Origin: Streptomyces sp. NBC_00554
Lineage (GTDB): Bacteria > Actinomycetota > Actinomycetes > Streptomycetales > Streptomycetaceae
Direction of reading: 5' to 3'
DNA length: 64,000 nucleotides
NCBI RefSeq assembly: GCF_041431135.1
Contig: NZ_CP107799.1
Span: 3,348,001 to 3,412,000, forward strand
Part shown: piece after piece, positions 16,465-26,120 of the stretch
Numbering within the stretch: position 1 is the stretch's first letter
Layout: every line of letters starts with the position of its first letter
Notes under the pieces: generated by a model
What the model was told of the DNA's origin: nothing
Database searches by the model: none
The model's input: only the letters and a program-made list of their open reading frames with translations
Made by a program: the position numbers and the translations under genes

Positions 16465-17250
16465 GTGGAAGTTGTCATCGTCCCGGACGCCAAGGCGGGC
16501 GGCGAGCTGATCGCCGAGGCCATGGCGGAGCTGCTCCGACGCAAGCCCGACGCCCTGCTCGGCGTGGCGACCGGCTCGACCCCGCTGCCCATTTACCAGG
16601 CGCTGGCGGCCAAGGCGGGCGCCAATGCGGTGGACGTCTCGCGGGCGCGGATCGCACAACTCGACGAGTACGTGGGGCTGCCCGCCGAGCATCCCGAGTC
16701 GTACCGGTCGGTGCTGCGCCGGGAGGTGCTCGAACCGCTCGGGCTGGGCCTGGACGCCTTCCTGGGACCGGACGGCACCGCCAAGGACGTGCGGGCCGCG
16801 TGCGAGGCGTACGACGCGGCACTGGCCTCGGCCGGCGGGGTCGATCTCCAGCTGCTGGGGATCGGGACCGACGGGCACATCGGGTTCAACGAGCCGTGCT
16901 CCTCACTCGCCTCACGGACCCGGATCAAGACACTGACCGAGCAGACCCGGGTCGACAACGCGCGGTTCTTCGAGGGCGACATCGAGCAGGTGCCGCACCA
17001 CGTCATCACGCAGGGCATCGGCACGATTCTCGAGGCGCGGCACCTGGTGCTGCTCGCGACGGGCGAGGGCAAGGCGGACGCGGTCGCCGCGACCGTGGAG
17101 GGTCCGGTCGCCGCGGTGTGCCCGGCCTCGGCGCTCCAGCTCCACCGGCACGCCACCGTCGTCGTGGACGAGGCGGCCGCGTCCAAGCTGAAGCTCGCGG
17201 ACTACTTCCGGCACACGTTCGCCAACAAGCCGGACTGGCAGGGCATTTAG
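16465..17250 (+). CDS. nagB: Glucosamine-6-phosphate deaminase NagB
   Basis: This 261-residue enzyme converts glucosamine-6-phosphate to fructose-6-phosphate and ammonia, the last step of N-acetylglucosamine use. Motifs present are ATGSTPLPIYQAL (phosphate loop), QLDEYVGL (catalytic Asp), IGTDGHIGFNEPCSSL (Asp-His-Glu set) and TVEGPVAAVCPASALQLH. The start is GTG 16465 (VEVVIVPDAKAGGELI). The GTG lacks a strong ribosome site. It is preceded by a dre, so DasR should repress it. A long terminator separates it from the convergent GH3 gene. Confidence 0.95.
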   Translation: MEVVIVPDAKAGGELIAEAMAELLRRKPDALLGVATGSTPLPIYQALAAKAGANAVDVSRARIAQLDEYVGLPAEHPESYRSVLRREVLEPLGLGLDAFLGPDGTAKDVRAACEAYDAALASAGGVDLQLLGIGTDGHIGFNEPCSSLASRTRIKTLTEQTRVDNARFFEGDIEQVPHHVITQGIGTILEARHLVLLATGEGKADAVAATVEGPVAAVCPASALQLHRHATVVVDEAAASKLKLADYFRHTFANKPDWQGI

Positions 17251-17298
17251 CACCTGCCCGGCCGCAGGCCGCACGGACGCATGCCGCACGAACGCAGT

Positions 17299-17352
17299 TG
17301 CACGAAGAATGCCGGGCCGCCCCCCTGTGGTCGGCCCGGCATTCTTCGTGCA
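17299..17352. terminator. Bidirectional terminator between nagB and the GH3 gene
   Basis: A perfect 21-bp stem (17299-17319 with 17332-17352) has a 12-base loop. It starts TGCACGAAGAATGCCGGG and is AT-richer at its base. It lies between convergent genes. Confidence 0.9.
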
Positions 17353-17426
17353 TACGGGGTAGGAGGTCACTCCCCTACCCCGTCCCCCCGCTGGTCCCCT
17401 GACTCCAGTTGCTCAGCCTGCTCCAG

Positions 17427-18953
17427 CTACTCCCGCTGCTCCCCCGCGATGACCTCGGCCGCCGCCCGGCCGCACACGCTTGCGGCTCCGTGCGTGGCGA
17501 TGTGGAGGGCGCCTCGCGGCGGGGCCTGAGGTACGCCCATTTCGACCACGATCGTGTCGGGGCGGGCGGCGAGGAGAGCGTCGAGGGCCGTCGCCATCCA
17601 GGGGTGGCGGTGTTCGTCGCGGACGACGGCGACGATGCGGCGGGGGCCCGCGACGGAGAGGGCCACCGTGCCGGCGTCCTCGCCCGTGAAGCTGCCGGTC
17701 TCCGTGCCGGGGAGCAGGCGGGTGAGTTCCGCGGCCACGCCCCAGGGGGTTTCTTCGCCGACGGCGATGTTCGCGACGGGGGTGAGGGCGGCGACGTACG
17801 GCGCGTCGGTGATCGGGACGTACGCCTCGGCGTGCGTCACCGTCAACGCGCGGCGGGCGGCGACGAGTCCGACCTCGCGGTGTCCCTCCGGGTCACCGGC
17901 CGCCCCCGACTCGGCGGAACCCGACGAGGCCCCGCGAGCCGCGGAGGCGGTCCATTGGGCCAGCGCCCGTACGCGTGCCGCCGCGTCCGCGAGGCGTTCC
18001 TCGGGGAGTTCGCCGGTGCGGACCGCCGAGACGAGGGCGTCGCGCAGGAGACGTACGGTGTCGTCGTCCGCCAGGCCCCCGCCGACGCAGATCGCGTCGG
18101 CTCCGGCGGCGATGGCGAGGACGCTGCCGCGTTCGATGCCGTAGACCGCGGCGATGGCCTGCATCTCCATGCCGTCGGTGACGATGAGCCCGTCGTAGCC
18201 GAGTTCCTCGCGGAGCAGACCGGTGAGGATGCGCCGGGAGAGGGTGGCCGGGAGGTCGGGATCCAGCGCCGGGACCAGGATGTGCGCACTCATCACCGCA
18301 CGTGTGCCCGCGGCGATCGCGGCCCGGAACGGGGCGAGTTCGCGGGCGTCGAGCACCGACAGGTCGGCGTCGATGCGCGGCAGCGCGTGGTGCGAGTCGA
18401 CCGCCGTGTCACCGTGCCCGGGGAAGTGCTTGGTGCAGGCCGCGACACCCGCCGCCTGGAGGCCGGTGACGTAGGCGGCCGTGTGCCGGGCCACCAGGTC
18501 GGTGTCGGCGCCGAAGGAACGTACGCCGATCACGGGGTTGTCCGGGTTCGAGTTCACGTCCGCCGACGGTGCCCAGTTGAGGTTCACCCCGCACGCGGCC
18601 AGGCGGCGGCCGAGCTCGAAGGCGACGTCACGTGTCAACACGACATCGTCCACCGCCCCCAGCGCGTGATTGCCGGGGAAGGAGGAGCCGGTGCGCACCT
18701 CGAGTCGGGTGACGTCGCCGCCCTCCTCGTCGATGGCGACGAGCACGTCGTCCCGTTCGGCACGCAACTGGGCGGTCAGGGCGGCGAGTTGGTCGGGTGA
18801 GGCGATGTTGCGGCCGAACAGGCCGACCGAGGCCAGGCCCTCCCCCAGGCGGCGGAGCAGCCAGTCGGGGGCCGTGGTCCCTGTGAAGCCGGGCTGGAGG
18901 ACGGTCAGCGCATCGCGCGTGAGTGTGTCCGTACCACTGGCGATTGTCGTCAT
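17427..18953 (-). CDS. GH3-family beta-N-acetylhexosaminidase (NagZ-like)
   Basis: This 508-residue enzyme has the GH3 NagZ signature KHFPGHGDTAVDSHHALP (about residues 175-195; the catalytic His/Asp dyad) and VTDGMEMQAIAAVYG with the nucleophile Asp. The N-terminal barrel holds VAIDEEGGDVTRL. It lacks an obvious signal peptide, so it should act in the cytoplasm, releasing N-acetylglucosamine from imported chitobiose. Its start is 10 bp from the stop of dasC on the same strand, so dasA-dasB-dasC-GH3 read as one operon. That placement fits intracellular cleavage of the disaccharide brought in by DasABC. Confidence 0.9.
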   Translation of the reverse strand: MTTIASGTDTLTRDALTVLQPGFTGTTAPDWLLRRLGEGLASVGLFGRNIASPDQLAALTAQLRAERDDVLVAIDEEGGDVTRLEVRTGSSFPGNHALGAVDDVVLTRDVAFELGRRLAACGVNLNWAPSADVNSNPDNPVIGVRSFGADTDLVARHTAAYVTGLQAAGVAACTKHFPGHGDTAVDSHHALPRIDADLSVLDARELAPFRAAIAAGTRAVMSAHILVPALDPDLPATLSRRILTGLLREELGYDGLIVTDGMEMQAIAAVYGIERGSVLAIAAGADAICVGGGLADDDTVRLLRDALVSAVRTGELPEERLADAAARVRALAQWTASAARGASSGSAESGAAGDPEGHREVGLVAARRALTVTHAEAYVPITDAPYVAALTPVANIAVGEETPWGVAAELTRLLPGTETGSFTGEDAGTVALSVAGPRRIVAVVRDEHRHPWMATALDALLAARPDTIVVEMGVPQAPPRGALHIATHGAASVCGRAAAEVIAGEQRE

Positions 18954-18962
18954 CGTGCGGCG

Positions 18963-19793
18963 TTATCCCTTCACAGCGCCTGAGGTGAGACCGCTGACGG
19001 CCTTGCGCTGAAGGAAGACGAAGAGGATCAGGATCGGTATGGCGAAGAGCGAGGACGCCGCCATCGTGGCCCCCCAGTCGTCCCCGAAGACCGTCCGGAA
19101 GCTGGACAGCCACAGCGGGAGGGTCTGGGACTCGATGTCCTTGTTGAGAATGAGGACCAGGGGGAACTCGTTCCAGGCGGTGATGAACCCGAAGAGCGAG
19201 GTGGCCATCAGGCCGGGCGCGAGCAGCGGGAAGATCACCTTTATGAAGGCCTGGGTGCGGGTGCAGCCGTCGACCATGGCCGACTCCTCCAGCTCCTTCG
19301 GCACTGCGGCGACGTACCCGCGCAGCGTCAGGATGGTGAAGGGCAGCACCATGATCATGTAGAAGAAGGTCAGCGAGACCAGGCTGTTCAGCAGGTCGGC
19401 GTCGCGCACGATCATGTAGATCGCGATGACCATGACCTCCCAGGGGGCCATCTGCGCGATCATGAAGGTGAGGATGAAGCCGCGCCGCCCCTTGAACCGC
19501 ATGCGTGCGAGCGCGAAGGACGCGAGCAGCGCGATGACGAGCGACATCAGCACCGAAAGCACCGTGACCGTCAGGGAGTTGCCGACCAGGGTCCAGAAGT
19601 GGTCCGCGTCCATGGCCGTCTTGAAGTGCTCGAGGGTCGCGTCGGTCGGGAAGAAGACGGGGTCCTCGGAGATGATGTCGCCGGTCGGCTTGAAGGCCGT
19701 GGCGAACATCCAGTACACGGGGAACGCGCAGATCGCGAAGAGGACGAGCGCCGTCGCGTTGGGCCACACACGACTGATCAGGGAACGCTTCAC
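18963..19793 (-). CDS. dasC: Chitobiose ABC transporter permease DasC
   Basis: This 276-residue MalG-type permease has six predicted helices, beginning LISRVWPNATALVLFAICAFPVYWMF. It carries the EAA loop ELEESAMVDGCTRTQAFIKVIFPLLAPG (about residues 175-200), the docking site for the ATPase. It starts at GTG 19793, whose GTGA overlaps the dasB stop. No ATPase gene is in the operon; in Streptomyces the shared ATPase MsiK, encoded elsewhere, energises this system. Confidence 0.93.
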   Translation of the reverse strand: MKRSLISRVWPNATALVLFAICAFPVYWMFATAFKPTGDIISEDPVFFPTDATLEHFKTAMDADHFWTLVGNSLTVTVLSVLMSLVIALLASFALARMRFKGRRGFILTFMIAQMAPWEVMVIAIYMIVRDADLLNSLVSLTFFYMIMVLPFTILTLRGYVAAVPKELEESAMVDGCTRTQAFIKVIFPLLAPGLMATSLFGFITAWNEFPLVLILNKDIESQTLPLWLSSFRTVFGDDWGATMAASSLFAIPILILFVFLQRKAVSGLTSGAVKG

Positions 19794-20788
19794 AGTTCGT
19801 CCTCCTCCTGCTTGATAACGGTGCGCAGGTAGTACGCGGTCAGGGCCAGCAGGGTCAGGATGGTGAGGAACGAGATCGCCGCACCCATGCCGAAGTGCTG
19901 GTTGCCGACGCCCTCGACGAAGGCGTAGACCGGCAGGGTCTCGGTGAGCCGGTCGGGGCCGCCCCTGTTGATCGCGAAGAGCTGTGCGAACGACTTGAAG
20001 ACCCAGATGATCTCGAGGAACGTCGTCGCCCACAGGAACGGCCGCAGGAACGGGAAGGTCACCGAGGTGAAGGACGTCCAGGCGCCGGCGCCGTCCAGCG
20101 AGGCGGCCTCGTACAGCTCCTTGGGGATCGTGGTCGTCGCGGCGTAGAGGTTGATCGCCACGAAGGGGATGGACTGCCAGACGATCAGCAGGGTGACCAC
20201 GGAGAAGGTGGAGAACTGGGTGCCGAACCAGTTGTAGTCGGCCATGGAGTGCCAGCCGAGCTTGTCCAGGATCCAGTTGACGACGCCGAAGCGCTGGGCG
20301 AAGAGCCACTGGTAGACGGTGGTGGCCGCGAGCATGGGCATCGCCCAGGCAAGGACCAGGCCGAGCAGCAGCGTCAGCCGCATGCGCTTGCCGAGCCGGG
20401 CCAGGAGCAGGCCGATGAGGGTGCCGAGCACCATGATGAGGACGACGTTGACGGCGGTGAAGACGACCGTCCGTGCGACGACCTTCCAGAATTCGGAGCC
20501 GGACAGGACCTCTTGGTAGTTGTCGATCCCGTTCCACTCGGTCAGGTGGAGGATCAACTGCCGCGGGTTGAGGTTCTGGAACGACAGCAGGCCGTTCTTC
20601 ACCAGGGGCCAGCCGAGGAAGACCACGGTGGCCGCCAACGCGGGCAGCAGGAGCAGATAGGGGGCGGACGCGCCGCCTCGCTTACCCGTCCGGTTCTGTC
20701 CCTCTCCCGGAGGGGGTGCATCGGTCTTGCTGATCCCGGCCGCCGGGACCGCGTCCGTGCGTTCGGTCTGCACTGACATGCTCGCCAT
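19790..20788 (-). CDS. dasB: Chitobiose ABC transporter permease DasB
   Basis: This 332-residue MalF-type permease has a 35-residue cytoplasmic N-terminus and then six helices from APYLLLLPALAATVVFLGWPLV. The EAA loop is KELYEAASLDGAGAWTSFTSVTFPFLRP (about residues 225-250). It pairs with DasC to form the channel for N,N'-diacetylchitobiose delivered by DasA. ATG 20788 has AGAGAG just upstream; MSVQTER nine bases later is an alternative start. It follows dasA after a hairpin and overlaps dasC by four bases. Confidence 0.93.
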   Translation of the reverse strand: MASMSVQTERTDAVPAAGISKTDAPPPGEGQNRTGKRGGASAPYLLLLPALAATVVFLGWPLVKNGLLSFQNLNPRQLILHLTEWNGIDNYQEVLSGSEFWKVVARTVVFTAVNVVLIMVLGTLIGLLLARLGKRMRLTLLLGLVLAWAMPMLAATTVYQWLFAQRFGVVNWILDKLGWHSMADYNWFGTQFSTFSVVTLLIVWQSIPFVAINLYAATTTIPKELYEAASLDGAGAWTSFTSVTFPFLRPFLWATTFLEIIWVFKSFAQLFAINRGGPDRLTETLPVYAFVEGVGNQHFGMGAAISFLTILTLLALTAYYLRTVIKQEEDEL

Positions 20789-20822
20789 CTCTCTGTGGCC
20801 CTACTGGTCATGCACCACGGCG

Positions 20823-20852
20823 CCGGGGCGCCCCCGATGGGAGGCGCCCCGG
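20823..20852 (-). terminator. Intercistronic hairpin between dasA and dasB
   Basis: A perfect 10-bp GC stem CCGGGGCGCC/GGCGCCCCGG with a 10-base loop lies in the 75-bp dasA-dasB gap. Such hairpins after a binding-protein gene usually give partial termination or mRNA protection, so that the binding protein is made in excess. Confidence 0.7.
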
Positions 20853-20863
20853 TGCGCGGGCGA

Positions 20864-22141
20864 TCAGCTCGTCTGCGAGAGACGCTTGTTGATCTCGTCC
20901 TCGACCTGTGCGGCCGCCTCGGCGGGCGACTTACCGTTCAGCACGGCGGTCATGTAGGACTTGATCGGGTTCGGGTCGTTCTCCACGGCGGCCCACTCGG
21001 GGATCAGCGGCGTGGTGCCACCGAAGGCCGCGGCCGGGGCGGCAGCCACCGCAGCGGGGTTGGCCGTGAGGTTGGACTGCAGCGACTCCTTGTTCGGGAT
21101 GACGCCGTTCTCCTTGGCGAGCGCGCCCTCGAACTTGTCGGACAGGGCCAGCTTCAGGAACTCCTGGGCGAGCTCCTGCTTCTTGCTGCCCGCGGCGACC
21201 GCGAAGTTGGAGCCACCGAGGAAGACACCCTCGGGCTTGTCGGCCGTCTCACCCGGGATGGTGAAGTAGCCGATGTCCTTCTCGATGGCCTTGTTGGCGG
21301 TGATGGCCGTGCCGGCCTCCCAGCCCATGCCGATGAAGGCGCCGACGTTGCCCTTGGCGAAGACCTCGGCCTGCTGCGGGGTCGCCTCGTCCTTGTCCTT
21401 GGGGGCCTTGGAGAAGGCCTGGTACTTCTTGTAGAGCTCCATGGCCGCGGTGACCTTCGGGTCCGCCAGGTTGGAGACGTACTTGTCGCCGTCCTTCTTG
21501 ACCAGGTCGGCACCCTGACCGATGGTCAGGCCGTCGAAGAAGTACCAGTTCTGGCCGGGCAGGTAGATCGGCTCGGCGTCGGTCTTGCTCTCGATCGCCT
21601 CGAGGTCCTTGAAGAACTCGTCGCGGGTCTTCGGGGTGTCCGTGATGCCGGCGTCGGCCCAGACCTTCTTGTTGTAGATGACGACGCGGTTGGCGAAGTA
21701 CCACGGGGCCGCGTACTGCTTGCCGTCGAAGACGGAGGAGGCGTTGAGGGCCTCGGTCCAGTCGGTGCCGATCTCCGACTTGAGGTCACTCAGGTCGGCG
21801 AGACCGCCGGTGGCCGCGTAGGCGGGGGTCTGGGTGTTGCCGACCTCAAGGACGTCCGGCGGGTTCTCCTCGGAGAGCGCCGTGGTGATCTTCTGCTGGA
21901 TGCCGTTCCACTGCTGCGTCTCGAACTTCAGCGTGGCGCCGGTCTGCTTCTCGAAGGCCGCCGTCAGGTCCTTGGTCCAGCCGGGAGGCGTCGAGCCGTC
22001 CATCGCCCAGACAGTCAGGGTCTCGCCCTTGAAACCGTCGGCAGCGGCCTTGTCGCCACTGTCGCCGTCGTCTCCCCCACACGCCACGATGGAAACCATC
22101 ATGCCCGCGATACCGATCGCGGCTATCAGCTTGCGCTTCAC
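20864..22141 (-). CDS. dasA: Chitobiose-binding lipoprotein DasA
   Basis: This 425-residue solute-binding protein starts at GTG 22141, preceded by GAGGAGG. The signal KRKLIAAIGIAGMMVSIVACGG has a lipobox with Cys at about residue 21, so it is lipid-anchored outside the membrane. The mature part is a cluster B binding protein (TLTVWAMDGSTPPGWTKDLT, NRVVIYNKKVWADAGI, FIGMGWEAGTAI). It captures chitobiose and related N-acetylglucosamine oligomers for DasBC. Two DasR-like sites lie upstream. In S. coelicolor DasA also influences development. Confidence 0.95.
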   Translation of the reverse strand: MKRKLIAAIGIAGMMVSIVACGGDDGDSGDKAAADGFKGETLTVWAMDGSTPPGWTKDLTAAFEKQTGATLKFETQQWNGIQQKITTALSEENPPDVLEVGNTQTPAYAATGGLADLSDLKSEIGTDWTEALNASSVFDGKQYAAPWYFANRVVIYNKKVWADAGITDTPKTRDEFFKDLEAIESKTDAEPIYLPGQNWYFFDGLTIGQGADLVKKDGDKYVSNLADPKVTAAMELYKKYQAFSKAPKDKDEATPQQAEVFAKGNVGAFIGMGWEAGTAITANKAIEKDIGYFTIPGETADKPEGVFLGGSNFAVAAGSKKQELAQEFLKLALSDKFEGALAKENGVIPNKESLQSNLTANPAAVAAAPAAAFGGTTPLIPEWAAVENDPNPIKSYMTAVLNGKSPAEAAAQVEDEINKRLSQTS

Positions 22142-23311
<1,170 letters not shown>

Positions 23312-23389
23312 CCGATATCAACCACCCCCGGAAATAAACCAATTGGCGTGGTGCAAGAGGTGTAGCGCTGCTCCTCTTCCTGTTCTACG

Positions 23390-23419
23390 GTCCTCCCGTC
23401 ATCGCATGGACGGGAGGAC
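23390..23419 (+). promoter_or_regulatory. Hairpin occluding the cstA ribosome-binding site
   Basis: GTCCTCCCGTC (23390-23400) pairs perfectly with GACGGGAGGAC (23409-23419) across an 8-base loop. The right arm contains the GGGAGG ribosome site of cstA (GTG 23426), so the 11-bp stem would block initiation unless melted or bound. Confidence 0.6.
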
Positions 23420-23425
23420 GACCCG

Positions 23426-25564
23426 GTGCGCACCGCGAACACTCGATCCATCGTCATCTGGACCCTCGTCGCGCTGGTGAGCGCCGCGGGCTGGTCCGTA
23501 CTCGCGCTGTCGCGGGGCGAGGAGGTGTCGGCCGCCTGGATGGTCGCCGCCGCGCTCGGCTCGTACGCCATCGCCTATCGCTTCTACTCGAAGTTCATCG
23601 CCTACAAGGTGCTCAAGCTCGACAAGACCCGGGCGACCCCTGCGGAGCGGCTGAACGACGGCATCGACTTCCATCCGACCGACCGGCGCGTGCTGCTGGG
23701 CCACCACTTCGCGGCGATCGCGGGCGCGGGCCCGCTCGTCGGACCCGTACTGGCCGCGCAGATGGGCTACTTGCCCGGCACCATCTGGATCATCGTCGGC
23801 GTGATCTTCGCGGGCGCGGTCCAGGACATGGTCGTCCTGTTCTTCTCCACGCGCCGCGACGGCCGTTCGCTGGGCCAGATGGCCCGCGAGGAGATCGGCC
23901 CGTTCGGCGGGGCCGCCGCGCTGGTCGCCACCTTCGCCATCATGATCATCCTGCTCGGCGTACTCGCCCTGGTCATCGTCAACGCGCTCGCGCAGTCGCC
24001 GTGGGGCACCTTCTCCATCGCGATGACCATCCCGATCGCGCTGCTGATGGGCTTCTACCTGCGGGTGTTGCGCCCGGGCCGGGTCTCCGAAGTGTCGCTG
24101 ATCGGCGTCGCGTTGCTGCTGCTCGCGCTGATCGCGGGCCGCTGGGTCGCCGAATCCTCCTGGGCCGACACCTTCACCCTCGCCCCCTCCACGCTGGTCA
24201 TCTGGATGGTGGCGTACGGCTTCATCGCCTCGATCCTCCCCGTGTGGATGCTGCTCGCCCCCCGCGACTACCTCTCCACCTTCATGAAGATCGGCACGAT
24301 CGCACTGCTCGCCCTGGGCGTGGTCATCGCGCTGCCGACACTCAAGATGGACCCGGTCACGGACTTCGCCTCCCAGGGCAACGGCCCGGTCTTCGCGGGC
24401 TCGCTCTTCCCGTTCGTGTTCATCACCATCGCCTGCGGCGCCCTCTCCGGCTTCCACTCGCTCATCTCGAGCGGCACGACGCCGAAGATGATCCAGAAGG
24501 AAACGCAGATCCGGATGATCGGCTACGGCTCCATGCTCATGGAGTCGTCGGTCGCCGTGATGGCGATGGTCGCGGCCTGCATCATCGACCCGGGCCTGTA
24601 CTTCGCGATGAACGCGCCGTCCGGAGTCATCGGCACCACAGTCGAATCCGCGTCCCAAGCAGTCGCGAGCTTCGGCTACACCATCTCGCCCGCGGACCTG
24701 GCGAAGGCGGCCGAACAGGTAGAAGAAGCAACCCTCCTTTCCCGCACCGGAGGCGCACCCACCCTCGCCCTGGGCGTCTCGGAGATCTTCTCCCAGGTCA
24801 CGGGCGGGAGCCTGCGGGCCTTCTGGTACCACTTCGCGATCATGTTCGAGGCGCTGTTCATCCTGACCGCCCTGGACGCCGGCACGCGCGTGGGCCGGTT
24901 CATGCTCCAGGACATGCTGGGCAACGTCTACCGGCCCTTCAAGACGGTGAGTTGGAAGCCCGGGCTCCTCATCACCAGCGCCATCGTGTGCGCCCTGTGG
25001 GGCTACTTCCTCTGGGTCGGCGTCCACGAACCACTCGGCGGCATCAACCAGCTGTTCCCGATCTTCGGCATCTCCAACCAGCTGCTGGCCGCGGTGGCCC
25101 TGGCGGTCTGCACGACACTCCTGGTGAAGTCCGGACGCCTCAAGTGGGCCTGGGTAACCGGGATTCCGCTGATCTGGGACGCGGTCGTCACCCTCACCGC
25201 CAGCTGGCAGAAGGTCTTCTCCAGCAATCCGCGAGTGGGCTTCTTCAAGCAGCGCTCGGTGTACCAGGACGGCATCGACAGGGGCGAGGTCCTCGCGCCC
25301 GCCAAGACCATGGACGACATGCACACGGTCGTCACCAACTCCACGGTGGACGGCGTCCTCACAGCGGTCCTCGCCATCCTCGTCGTCGTAGTGATCGCGG
25401 ACGCGACCCGGGTCTGCATCCGTCACATTCGCCGTCCCGCGCTCTCCACCTTGACCGAGACGCCGTACGTGGAATCGAAGATCATCGCCCCGGCCGGACT
25501 GATCCCGACCAAGGAAGAGAAAGCAGAGGAACTCGATGCGGTCGGCGCTACGCAAAGCCATTGA
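23426..25564 (+). CDS. cstA: CstA-family pyruvate/peptide transporter (carbon starvation protein)
   Basis: This 712-residue membrane protein has about 16-18 hydrophobic segments. The N-terminal CstA domain shows NDGIDFHPTDRRVLLGHHFAAIAGAGPLVGPVLAAQMGYLPG and FAGAVQDMVVLFFSTRRDGRSLGQMAREE, the most conserved stretches of the family. A C-terminal extension carries ISNQLLAAVALAV. CstA proteins import pyruvate or small peptides when carbon is short. GTG 23426 is chosen by the GGGAGG site. The 3' end overlaps its small partner gene by 29 bases, so they are coupled. Confidence 0.93.
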   Translation: MRTANTRSIVIWTLVALVSAAGWSVLALSRGEEVSAAWMVAAALGSYAIAYRFYSKFIAYKVLKLDKTRATPAERLNDGIDFHPTDRRVLLGHHFAAIAGAGPLVGPVLAAQMGYLPGTIWIIVGVIFAGAVQDMVVLFFSTRRDGRSLGQMAREEIGPFGGAAALVATFAIMIILLGVLALVIVNALAQSPWGTFSIAMTIPIALLMGFYLRVLRPGRVSEVSLIGVALLLLALIAGRWVAESSWADTFTLAPSTLVIWMVAYGFIASILPVWMLLAPRDYLSTFMKIGTIALLALGVVIALPTLKMDPVTDFASQGNGPVFAGSLFPFVFITIACGALSGFHSLISSGTTPKMIQKETQIRMIGYGSMLMESSVAVMAMVAACIIDPGLYFAMNAPSGVIGTTVESASQAVASFGYTISPADLAKAAEQVEEATLLSRTGGAPTLALGVSEIFSQVTGGSLRAFWYHFAIMFEALFILTALDAGTRVGRFMLQDMLGNVYRPFKTVSWKPGLLITSAIVCALWGYFLWVGVHEPLGGINQLFPIFGISNQLLAAVALAVCTTLLVKSGRLKWAWVTGIPLIWDAVVTLTASWQKVFSSNPRVGFFKQRSVYQDGIDRGEVLAPAKTMDDMHTVVTNSTVDGVLTAVLAILVVVVIADATRVCIRHIRRPALSTLTETPYVESKIIAPAGLIPTKEEKAEELDAVGATQSH

Positions 25565-25736
25565 CGGAGTGCGCTGGTACGTAAGGGAGTTGACGGACGA
25601 ATCCGCGTACGACCGCTATGTCGCGCACGCCGGAGCGAACCACCCCCACACCCCCACACCCTCCCGGCGCGAGTTCGAGCGGATGCGAACGAACCGCCAG
25701 GAGAAGGACCCCCGGCAAGGCTTCCGCTGCTGCTGA
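25536..25736 (+). CDS. YbdD/YjiX-family small protein (CstA partner)
   Basis: This 66-residue protein contains VRWYVRELTDESAYDRYVAHAGANHPHTPTPSRREF, the diagnostic YbdD/YjiX motif. It ends FRCC. In enterobacteria these short proteins are required by, or co-expressed with, CstA/BtsT pyruvate transporters. The ATG lies inside the cstA 3' end in another frame, and AAAGCAGAGGAAC before it can act as a ribosome site. The molecular role is not established. Confidence 0.88.
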   Translation: MRSALRKAIDGVRWYVRELTDESAYDRYVAHAGANHPHTPTPSRREFERMRTNRQEKDPRQGFRCC

Positions 25737-25865
25737 GGACTCAAATACACACATTCGGCAGCCGTTTGCAGACCGATATACGGACAGGGGTTCCGCTTGT
25801 GTGACTCCGTCGCCTAGATTGCCTGCGCGTTACACAGGTGATCAGTGAGGGGACGGAGTCGCCAT

Positions 25866-26120
25866 ATGTCAGATGTGCCTGAAGTGAAGCCAACGGTGGT
25901 CACACCGGTCCGGGCAGTGATCGCTCTCTGCCTGCTGGCCCCGTTCGTGACGATGCTGTGGGTCGGTTCGTATGCGAAGACGGACCCGACCTTCATCGGC
26001 ATCCCGTTCTTCTACTGGTACCAGATGCTGTGGGTGCTCATCTCGACCGCCCTCACGATGACCGCGTACAAGCTGTGGCAGCGTGACCAGCGCGCCCGCA
26101 AGGGGGGTGCCGGAGCATGA
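25866..26120 (+). CDS. DUF3311 small membrane protein
   Basis: This 84-residue protein has two hydrophobic segments, VRAVIALCLLAPFVTMLWVGSYA and IPFFYWYQMLWVLISTALTMTAY, and a basic tail, the standard DUF3311 layout. These proteins almost always precede a sodium:solute symporter, and the ATGA overlap with the next gene confirms coupling here. It is probably an assembly or stability subunit, comparable to the small partner of PanF- and MctP-like carriers. ATG 25866 is chosen for MSDVPEVKP; GGGGACGGAG upstream is a fair ribosome site. Confidence 0.85.
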   Translation: MSDVPEVKPTVVTPVRAVIALCLLAPFVTMLWVGSYAKTDPTFIGIPFFYWYQMLWVLISTALTMTAYKLWQRDQRARKGGAGA

